Of a stretch of 13,011 bases of DNA, positions 1-5,315 are shown one piece after another (position 1 is the stretch's first letter; each line of letters begins with the position of its first letter). The notes beneath the pieces were generated by a model. That model did not search any database and was not told where the DNA came from. It worked only from the letters and a program-made list of their open reading frames with translations. The DNA comes from Acidimicrobiaceae bacterium (GTDB lineage Bacteria > Actinomycetota > Acidimicrobiia > Acidimicrobiales > Bog-793). The position numbers and the translations under genes were made by a program. The stretch is taken from assembly GCA_025463965.1 (NCBI GenBank), contig JAODBN010000263.1, positions 1 through 13,011 on the forward strand, read 5' to 3'.

Positions 1-243
1 GTCGGCCGCGGTCCTCTGGACCCGGGGCAGCCGCCCGGCGCGAGCGAACGCCATCTTGCGCGAGGTGGGTGCGCCCCTTCCTGCGATCCGCGGAGCGCGA
101 CCCGCCGATCCCGCGGCGCTTCGGGCACCGGGCAGGACCCCGCGCGACTGGAACCGGCGTGCGATCCGTGAGCAGACGTACAGCAGCCCGAGCACGAACC
201 CGAGTGCAAGCAGCATCCGGATGAAGAGGAGGAAGGTCGTCAT
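1..243 (-). CDS. fliO: FliO, flagellar export-gate assembly protein (3' end outside window)
   Basis: The ATG at 243-241 shares one base with the fliN stop codon (TGATG). The frame stays open to the window edge, giving 81 visible residues. The protein begins MTTFLLFIRMLLALGFVLGL, a single hydrophobic segment (about residues 3-24), followed by a strongly basic stretch (SRIARRFQSRG) and an Arg/Ala/Gly-rich tail. One N-terminal membrane helix followed by a basic cytoplasmic region is the FliO layout. In this family the protein assists assembly of the FliP/FliQ/FliR export gate in the inner membrane. FliO sequences are weakly conserved, so the call rests mainly on topology and on position directly after fliN, its usual place. 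The C-terminus and any following fliP cannot be seen. Confidence 0.82.
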   Translation of the reverse strand, partial: MTTFLLFIRMLLALGFVLGLLYVCSRIARRFQSRGVLPGARSAAGSAGRAPRIAGRGAPTSRKMAFARAGRLPRVQRTAAD

Positions 244-569
244 CAGCCGAGCGCCCCCGGCACGATCTCGGTGATCCGCACGCCGTACTCGTCGTCGACT
301 TCGACGACTTCGCCGCGCGCGACGACGACCTCTTCGTTGGCCACGATGTCGACCGGCGCCCCGACCTGGCGGTCGAGCTCGATCACCTGCCCGACGCGCA
401 GCTCGAGGACGGCCCCGATCGGCATCTTCGTCTGGCCGATCTGGACGCTGATGCGAAGGGGAACCTCCCGGATCCGTGCCATGCGCCGGTCCCAGCCGCT
501 CTCGCTGCGCAGGACCTCGCTGCTGGGGGCCTCAGCCGACGGCCCTCCGCTGGGTGGATTCATGCTCAT
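243..569 (-). CDS. fliN: FliN, flagellar motor switch protein
   Basis: This is a 108-residue protein. The ATG at 569 overlaps the fliM stop by four bases (ATGA); a second ATG two codons later is an equally possible start. The first 30 or so residues are Pro/Ser-rich and probably flexible. Residues 35-105 form a SpoA (surface presentation of antigens) domain, with VPLRISVQIGQTKMPIGAVL, LRVGQVIELDRQVGAPVDI and VARGEVVEVDDEYGVRITEI, matching the classical FliN core. FliN polymerises at the base of the C-ring, binds FliM and docks the FliH-FliI export complex. The length is that of a simple FliN, not the longer FliY type with a CheC-like phosphatase domain. Confidence 0.95.
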   Translation of the reverse strand: MSMNPPSGGPSAEAPSSEVLRSESGWDRRMARIREVPLRISVQIGQTKMPIGAVLELRVGQVIELDRQVGAPVDIVANEEVVVARGEVVEVDDEYGVRITEIVPGALG

Positions 570-1441
570 TCGTGCACCTCCTCGACGACAGAGCACGCCA
601 TGCGCGCTCCGGATCGGCCCTGACGGGCCCGGGCGACCAGGACCCCCTCGGCCCGCAGGTCGAGGGGTCGCTCCACCGGGTGGTACAGCCGCAGCACGTC
701 GCCCGGTCGCAGGGCGGCGAGCTCGGGGCCGAGGAGCTCGATGGGTGGGATCTCCAAGTGGAGGCGCATCGGGACTTGGAGGACCTGCTCGTGCCCATCG
801 GTCAGGGCGTCGAGGTTGGTCGCGCGCGCCTGGGTAGCCCGCATCGCCTCGATGATCTGGCGGATGAGGGCGAAGGGCAAGCAGAGCACTGCTTCGCTTG
901 GCTCGTCGTCGGCGAGCGTCAGCTCGAAGTTGGCCAGCAGGCACATCTCGTTCGGGGTCGTGAGCTGGACGAACTGGAGATTGGACTCCTGTCCGACGAG
1001 CACCGCCGTGGTCTCACGGACTCGAGCGAGCGCACGTGCCAGCTCGTCGAGGAGCGAGGTGAACAGCGGAGCGAGGATGCCGAAGTCGGTCTCGGTCGGC
1101 TCGCCGTGGTCGGCGAATTGTGGCGAGCTGCCACCACCGAGACGAAACTCGAGCATCCGCATCGCCGTGCCCAGCCGCACTGCGAAGACCGCGGTCCCGA
1201 TGAACGGGGGCAGCGTGAAGGTGACGAGGTAGGGCGGGTCCCCGAGGCGCTCGGCGGCCTCGCGCCACAGCATCTCGTCCACCCCGCCGAACTGGCACTG
1301 GCACTGGGTGCGCAGCTGTGTCGACAGGTCGACGGTGGCATGGCGTGCGAAGGTGTCGAACACGGCGTGCAGCGCCCGCACGAAGCTGCGGTCGATGCCC
1401 TCCGAGCGGCGAAAGTCGTGGGAGCGCACGCCGCCGGTCAC
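566..1441 (-). CDS. fliM: FliM, flagellar motor switch protein with a shortened N-terminus
   Basis: The chosen start is the GTG at 1441, which overlaps the motB stop by four bases (GTGA); this gives 291 residues. The body is recognisably FliM. Residues 8-50 match the start of the middle domain (SHDFRRSEGIDRSFVRALH, then FARHATVDLSTQLR). A glycine-rich LGGGS at 101-105 stands where FliM normally has its GGxG FliG-contact loop. A C-terminal SpoA domain (about 222-290, MRLHLEIPPIELLGPELAAL) would pair with FliN. The usual N-terminal EIDALL-type peptide that binds phosphorylated CheY, and its linker, are absent. Extending the frame upstream into motB gives only Arg/Pro-rich sequence without that motif. 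FliM links FliG to FliN in the C-ring and normally receives the chemotaxis signal. Confidence 0.93.
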   Translation of the reverse strand: MTGGVRSHDFRRSEGIDRSFVRALHAVFDTFARHATVDLSTQLRTQCQCQFGGVDEMLWREAAERLGDPPYLVTFTLPPFIGTAVFAVRLGTAMRMLEFRLGGGSSPQFADHGEPTETDFGILAPLFTSLLDELARALARVRETTAVLVGQESNLQFVQLTTPNEMCLLANFELTLADDEPSEAVLCLPFALIRQIIEAMRATQARATNLDALTDGHEQVLQVPMRLHLEIPPIELLGPELAALRPGDVLRLYHPVERPLDLRAEGVLVARARQGRSGARMACSVVEEVHE

Positions 1442-2181
1442 TGGCCCTCCGTCCGCTTGGTGAGGATGACGATGTTGACGCGCCGGTTGGCGGCGAGGCT
1501 CGCCGCTGACGTTCCGCCGGCGACCGGGTGGTACTGACCGAAGCCGAGCGCGAGCAGCTGGGCGGGCGGGTCCCCATCCGCCGACAGCCGGCTGACGACG
1601 TTGTCGGCGCGAACCGACGAGAGCACCCAATTATTGGCGTAGGGGCCTCCGACCACCGGCACATTGTTGGCGTAGCCGTCGACGTCGACGGGGTTGGCGA
1701 AGCGAGTGATCACCGAAGCCGAGACGTCGACTACCCGGATTCCGAGGGCACTGAGGGCGGCCTCGCCGTTCGCGAAGAAGAGCTTTCCGGAGACGAAGCT
1801 TTCGATCACCCGGTCGGCGGTGCGCGTGATCGTCACGTCCTTGGAGTAGCCCGCCCGAGCGATCGCCGACGCCAGGGCGCTCTCGACGGTGCGAAGCGAG
1901 GCGATCGGCTTGCCGGTGGCGGGTTGGCCGTGCGAACGCAGGGTCGGCTTCTTCGGGCTCGAGGCACGGGTGCCGCTCGTGAACGATCGAGCGACGCCGT
2001 GCTGGAACTCGGCGTACTTCACCTTGTTCAAGCTGGAAAGCGCGTACAGAACGATGAACAGCACGAGCAGGAGCGTGATCATGTCCGAGTACGTGAGCAG
2101 CCAGCGGTCGTTGGAGGACCCGGGATCGTGCTCGTTGCCCGGGTCTTCGAGCGAGCGCGCAAGCGGCGAGCTATAGCTCAT
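1438..2181 (-). CDS. motB: MotB, flagellar stator protein
   Basis: This is a 247-residue protein. Its ATG at 2181 overlaps the motA stop by four bases. A short cytoplasmic N-terminus is followed by one transmembrane helix (about residues 28-50), RWLLTYSDMITLLLVLFIVL. It contains Asp33 in the position of the essential ion-carrying aspartate of MotB. A plug/linker region follows. Residues about 125-242 form an OmpA-like peptidoglycan-binding domain, with NNWVLSSVRADNVVSRL and a terminal ANRRVNIVIL motif. MotB anchors the MotA5B2 stator to the cell wall and gates the ion channel. The sequence alone does not settle proton versus sodium specificity. The gene directly abuts fliM; no fliL lies between them, although fliL commonly does. 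Confidence 0.96.
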   Translation of the reverse strand: MSYSSPLARSLEDPGNEHDPGSSNDRWLLTYSDMITLLLVLFIVLYALSSLNKVKYAEFQHGVARSFTSGTRASSPKKPTLRSHGQPATGKPIASLRTVESALASAIARAGYSKDVTITRTADRVIESFVSGKLFFANGEAALSALGIRVVDVSASVITRFANPVDVDGYANNVPVVGGPYANNWVLSSVRADNVVSRLSADGDPPAQLLALGFGQYHPVAGGTSAASLAANRRVNIVILTKRTEGQ

Positions 2182-2984
2182 GCGGCCGCGTCCCCTCGAG
2201 CCACCCGCACCCCGCCGGTGGCTGCGACGGTCTGCTCGCGGTCTTCGGGCGGCAGGTAGGGAACGAGGCGATCGCGCAGCTGGGGTCCGGAAAGGCCTTC
2301 TTGTACCGCCAGCAGACCCTCGATCACGAGCGCCTTGTAGCGCGTCTCTTCCTCGGAGAGGCGCTTGAGCTTGTTGGAGATCGGCAGCCAGATGATGTTG
2401 GCCGAGAGCACGCCCCATAGCGTGGCGGTGAAGGCCGAGGCGATCGCCGGGCCGAGCTTGCCCGGGCTCGTGAGGTTGCCGAGCACTCGCACGAGACCGA
2501 TCACGGTCCCGAGGATCCCGATCGTCGGTGCGAAACCGGCCATCTCGGCGTACGCCTTCCAGCAGGTGCGGTGGCGGTCACGCATCGCCATGATCTCGGC
2601 TTCGAGGACCTGGCGGACCCGGTCAGGGTCGGAGGTTGTTGCGATCAGCTCGACACCGGTGCGGACGAAGGCGTCCTCTTGGGCCTCGGGCAGCTCGCGC
2701 TCGAGGACCTTCAGTCCGCCGGTACGAGCGTCGCGCGCAAGCGTGATGAGGTGTTCGGCGAAGCCGGCTGCGTCGTAGCGATACTTCGGCCGGAACGCGA
2801 GGAGGAGTGCTTTGGGCATGCGCAGCGCGTCCTTGCGCACGCCGCCGGCGATCGTGGCGCCGATGGTCCCGCCGACCACGAGCAAGAGCGCGGGAAGCTT
2901 GATGAGGGCGGTCGGCTGGCCCCCGTCCATGAGCATCGAGACGACGATGGCGCCGAGCGCCATGATGATGCCGGCGGGCGTCAT
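2178..2984 (-). CDS. motA: MotA, flagellar stator protein
   Basis: The start is taken as the ATG at 2984 (MTPAGIIMALGAIVVSMLMD), one base after the flbD stop, giving 268 residues. An in-frame upstream extension would overlap flbD and adds only non-conserved sequence. Four membrane segments are visible: about residues 3-20, 30-47, 153-172 and 180-203. A large cytoplasmic loop lies between the second and third. It includes LARDARTGGLKVLERELPE, the region that carries the rotor-contact charges in MotA. FAPTIGILGTVIGLVRVLGN contains the conserved proline (Pro153) needed for torque, and PAIASAFTATLWGVLSANI is typical of the fourth helix. MotA forms the pentameric ring around MotB and pushes on the FliG C-terminal domain. 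Confidence 0.96.
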   Translation of the reverse strand: MTPAGIIMALGAIVVSMLMDGGQPTALIKLPALLLVVGGTIGATIAGGVRKDALRMPKALLLAFRPKYRYDAAGFAEHLITLARDARTGGLKVLERELPEAQEDAFVRTGVELIATTSDPDRVRQVLEAEIMAMRDRHRTCWKAYAEMAGFAPTIGILGTVIGLVRVLGNLTSPGKLGPAIASAFTATLWGVLSANIIWLPISNKLKRLSEEETRYKALVIEGLLAVQEGLSGPQLRDRLVPYLPPEDREQTVAATGGVRVARGDAAA

Positions 2985-2985
2985 C

Positions 2986-3264
2986 TCAGTCGGCCTCGGG
3001 CTGGAAGACGCGAAGCGGGGTGGGCACGAGGCTGGTTTCCGGCCGCCCGTACTCTCCGGCAAGCGTGAAGGCACGTGCCATGACTCGTGCCTTGGCCTCG
3101 ACGATCTCCGCGATCAGGTCCTCGGCCGGGTCGGTCACGGTGAGTCGGGCGCCGCCGATGAAATACAAGTTGGTGTCGCTCGTGGCCTCGTTGCGCTCGA
3201 CCCGCTCGATGCGGTCCACGTTGAGTGCCATCTTGCGTCCGTCCAGCCTGTTCACCACGATCAC
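2986..3264 (-). CDS. flbD: FlbD/SwrD family flagellar protein
   Basis: The start is taken as the GTG at 3264, with a GGGAG Shine-Dalgarno sequence eight bases upstream, giving 92 residues. The first 60 residues match the small FlbD/SwrD family: VIVVNRLDGRKMALNVDRIE, then a Thr/Asp segment, LYFIGGARLTV and IAEIVEAKARVMARA. This family is unrelated to the Caulobacter NtrC-type regulator also called FlbD. The Bacillus subtilis relative SwrD raises flagellar motor power, which fits its position one base ahead of motA. About 30 residues after the family core (FTLAGEYGRPETSLVPTPLR onward) are an extension of unknown role. Starting at the ATG at 3369 instead would add 35 unconserved residues and run into the terminator-like hairpin. 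Confidence 0.88.
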   Translation of the reverse strand: MIVVNRLDGRKMALNVDRIERVERNEATSDTNLYFIGGARLTVTDPAEDLIAEIVEAKARVMARAFTLAGEYGRPETSLVPTPLRVFQPEAD

Positions 3265-3337
3265 AGCTTTCGCTCCCACGCCGGACGGCGCCGCCGAACC
3301 CGCACGCCCGGACACGTCCGGCCGGGCCTCACCGTCG

Positions 3338-3365
3338 TTAACGGCGGCTCCGAGCAAGAGGTTGA
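3338..3365 (-). promoter_or_regulatory. Candidate sigma-28 (FliA/SigD-like) promoter for flbD-motAB-fliMNO
   Basis: On the minus strand TCAA (3365-3362) is followed after 16 bases by GCCGTTAA (3345-3338). The flagellar sigma-28 consensus is TAAA, about 15 bases, then GCCGATAA, so this is one mismatch in each box with a spacer one base long. It is one of few A/T-containing spots in the region. It lies just downstream of the terminator-like hairpin and about 70 bases before the flbD start, a sensible place for a promoter. It was found by eye and could be chance; the organism's sigma factor is not in the window. Confidence 0.35.
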
Positions 3366-3399
3366 GCACACGGGCGGGCGCCTCCGCCCGCCCGTGTGC
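3366..3399 (-). terminator. Perfect 15-bp GC hairpin after flgE, probable transcription terminator
   Basis: The arms GCACACGGGCGGGCG (3366-3380) and CGCCCGCCCGTGTGC (3385-3399) are exact reverse complements around a 4-base loop. The hairpin begins 42 bases after the flgE stop. It has no run of U after the stem; after the hairpin the minus strand reads TCAACCTCTTG. Such U-less strong GC stems are common behind genes in high-GC actinobacteria. It probably ends or attenuates the fliF-flgE transcript. The region 3265-3441 otherwise contains only the promoter candidate and an imperfect palindrome at 3332-3347. Confidence 0.7.
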
Positions 3400-3441
3400 C
3401 CGCCAGGCGACTGCGCCGAAGCGACCTCATGGACTCACTGC

Positions 3442-4701
3442 TCAGGCGTTGGTGACGAGTGCCTGCAGCGCTGTCTGGGTGGTGGACACCACCTTGGTGT
3501 CCGCCTGGTAGTCCGTCTGGGCCTCGATCAGGCTCGTCAGCTGACTCGCCAGGTCGACGTTGGACTGCTCGAGCGCACCGCCGAGGATCGTGGCGCGCCC
3601 ACCCGAGCCGGGAGCGCCGACCTGCGGCTGACCCGAGGCGGCGCTCGTCTGGTAGAGCAGGTTGCCGGTGTCGGCGAGACCGCCCGGGTTGGTGAAGGTG
3701 GCGAGGGCGATCGTGCCGAGGGTCTGGGACTGGCCGTTCGAGAACGTCCCGGTGATGTCTCCACCCTGGCCGATCGAGTAGGACTCGAGGGTTCCTGAGG
3801 CGTAGCCGTTCTGGGTCACACCGAAGCTCGCGCTGCCCCCGAACTGGGTCACGGCCCCGTTGGTGCCCGGAGCCGGGAACGACAAGTTGATCGCGGTTCC
3901 AGCCTTCCAGGTCCCCGCACTGGGGGTGGTGAGTGCGACCGTGGTCGGCGCCGTGGCGCTCACGGCCGTGCCACCGACGGTCGACAGCTGTCCGTTCGCC
4001 CCGAAGGCTACGAGCACGCCGCCACCGAGCAGAGGGGTGTTCGTGGCGTCCGTCGCCGTCATGTTCCACTGCCCGGCGGTGCCCGTAGGCGTGAGGGTGA
4101 CCGTGATCGGCACGGTGTTGCCCTGGGAGTCGTACAGCGTGGTCGTGGTGGTCACCGGGCTCGTCGTGGGTGCCCCGGCGGGGAGGTTTCCTCCGAGCGA
4201 CACCGACGAGCTCTGCTGGGGGGCGATGGTCAGGCCCGTGGGGATCGTGAGCGGCCCGGTGGGTCCGGTCGTGGGCTGTCCGGCGGCCCAGCCCTGGACC
4301 TCGGAGCCGTCCGCGGTCTCGAGGATGCCATTCTTGTCCAGCTGGAAGTCACCGTTTCGGGTGTAGAAGTTCTGACCGCTCCGGCTCACGACAAAGAACC
4401 CGTCACCTTGGATGGCGGCGTTCGAGGGCACACCGGTCTGGACGACGGCCCCCTCGGAGAAGTTCGTCGTGATGGCGGCCAGCTGGTCGCCCGAGCCGAT
4501 CGCCGACGGGTTGGTGCTGGCGAGGCCGGGGATCGGCGCGCTCGAGGGCGTCAGCTGCTCGGTGAGCACGTCAGAGAACTCAGCGGTCGTCTGCTTGTAC
4601 CCGTCGGTATTGGAGTTGGCAACGTTGTTGCCAATAGTGTCGATCATGGTCTGCATCGTGGTGATGCCGGAGTCTGCTGCGGCGAGCGAGCGGACGGTCA
4701 T
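3442..4701 (-). CDS. flgE: FlgE, flagellar hook protein
   Basis: This is a 419-residue protein starting at the ATG at 4701, preceded by a strong AGGAAGGAA ribosome site. Residues 1-36 carry the N-terminal rod/hook signature (AADSGITTMQTMIDTIGNNV, then ANSNTDGYK). AIQGDGFFVV at 96-105, NFYTRNGDFQLDKNGILETA at 111-130 and an EVQGW motif are characteristic of FlgE/FlgF/FlgG. A central Thr/Gly/Pro-rich part (about 150-290) corresponds to the variable hook surface domains. The C-terminal helix (ATILGGALEQSNVDLASQLT onward) packs with the N-terminal helix in the filament core. Size and position after flgD favour the hook protein over the rod proteins FlgF/FlgG, which are usually about 250-260 residues. 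It is exported without a cleaved signal through the flagellar type III system and polymerises under the FlgD cap. Confidence 0.95.
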   Translation of the reverse strand: MTVRSLAAADSGITTMQTMIDTIGNNVANSNTDGYKQTTAEFSDVLTEQLTPSSAPIPGLASTNPSAIGSGDQLAAITTNFSEGAVVQTGVPSNAAIQGDGFFVVSRSGQNFYTRNGDFQLDKNGILETADGSEVQGWAAGQPTTGPTGPLTIPTGLTIAPQQSSSVSLGGNLPAGAPTTSPVTTTTTLYDSQGNTVPITVTLTPTGTAGQWNMTATDATNTPLLGGGVLVAFGANGQLSTVGGTAVSATAPTTVALTTPSAGTWKAGTAINLSFPAPGTNGAVTQFGGSASFGVTQNGYASGTLESYSIGQGGDITGTFSNGQSQTLGTIALATFTNPGGLADTGNLLYQTSAASGQPQVGAPGSGGRATILGGALEQSNVDLASQLTSLIEAQTDYQADTKVVSTTQTALQALVTNA

Positions 4702-4706
4702 GGGAG

Positions 4707-4715
4707 TTCCTTCCT
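4707..4715 (-). promoter_or_regulatory. Strong ribosome binding site for flgE
   Basis: AGGAAGGAA lies five bases upstream of the flgE ATG. It is one of the strongest Shine-Dalgarno sequences in the window. It sits in a 70-base gap (4702-4771), while most neighbouring genes overlap. This fits a need for independent, high-level translation of the hook subunit. No convincing promoter was seen in the gap. Confidence 0.65.
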
Positions 4716-4771
4716 GGTTCTCGGGTCGATTCGATGCGGTCGGGTTGGGTGTCGGAGTCGTGCGATCGCGC

Positions 4772-5299
4772 TCAGCCTCCAGTGGCGCCGGCCGTGGGCG
4801 CCGCCGCTGAGCCAGCGGCTGGCGCGGCGGAGGAGGTGGCGGCCGCAGAGGGGGTCACCCCGCTTACTTGGGCGAGGGTCAAGGAGGTATCGCCCACGGT
4901 GAGCGACGGCCCGTTGGAGCTGAGCGTGACGCCGGTCACCTCACCGGTGACCGAATGGCCGTTAGCGTCGGTGCCGCTCACCGTCTCTCCGAGCAGCCCG
5001 GCCGCGGTGGAGGTGGCATCGGTCTGCTGGAGGCTCTGCAGGCTGTCCACCTGGGAGAGGGCGGCGAGCTGGGTGAGAAAGTCCGCGCTGCTGGTGGGGT
5101 TCAGCGGGTCCTGGTACTTCAAGCTGTCCACGAGAAGGTTCAGGAATTGGTTCGGGGCGAGCAGCCCGTTGGTGATCGACGCGGCGTTTCCTCCCGAGGT
5201 CGATCCCGAGCCGGTGCTGCTGGCTGAGCCGGTACCGGCCGCGGCGCCAGTGGTGGCCGCGCTGAACGGGCTGCCGATCGCTTCGACGGGGATGGTCAT
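4772..5299 (-). CDS. flgD: FlgD, hook-capping scaffold protein (short form)
   Basis: This is a 175-residue protein. The ATG at 5299 has a GGAGGAG ribosome site three bases upstream and follows the fliK stop by 16 bases. After a Ser/Gly/Ala/Thr-rich leader, residues about 45-95 carry the FlgD cap signature: LLAPNQFLNLLVDSLKYQDP, LNPTSSADFLTQLAALSQVD, SLQSLQQ. Residues about 103-150 (LLGETVSGTDANGHSVTGEV, then PSLTVGDTSLTLAQVSGV) resemble the FlgD Tudor-like beta domain. The FnIII/Ig-like domain found in longer FlgD proteins is missing; the chain ends in a low-complexity Ala/Ser/Pro/Thr/Gly tail. FlgD sits at the tip of the growing hook and guides FlgE polymerisation. FliK upstream and FlgE downstream match this job. 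Confidence 0.93.
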   Translation of the reverse strand: MTIPVEAIGSPFSAATTGAAAGTGSASSTGSGSTSGGNAASITNGLLAPNQFLNLLVDSLKYQDPLNPTSSADFLTQLAALSQVDSLQSLQQTDATSTAAGLLGETVSGTDANGHSVTGEVTGVTLSSNGPSLTVGDTSLTLAQVSGVTPSAAATSSAAPAAGSAAAPTAGATGG

Positions 5300-5315
5300 C
5301 TGCTCCTCCGAGTGC

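Noticed and set aside
476..1537. 353-codon plus-strand open frame opposite fliM and the end of motB
   Set aside because: FliM and MotB on the minus strand explain the sequence; no independent ribosome site or domain was seen.
1438..2418. MotB starting at 2418 with 79 extra residues
   Set aside because: The added part is Arg-rich antisense-like sequence overlapping motA; ATG 2181 gives the standard MotB start and a 4-base overlap.
2178..3074. MotA with a 30-residue N-terminal extension
   Set aside because: The extension would overlap flbD, is not conserved in type, and displaces the first membrane helix from the N-terminus; ATG 2984 fits the family.
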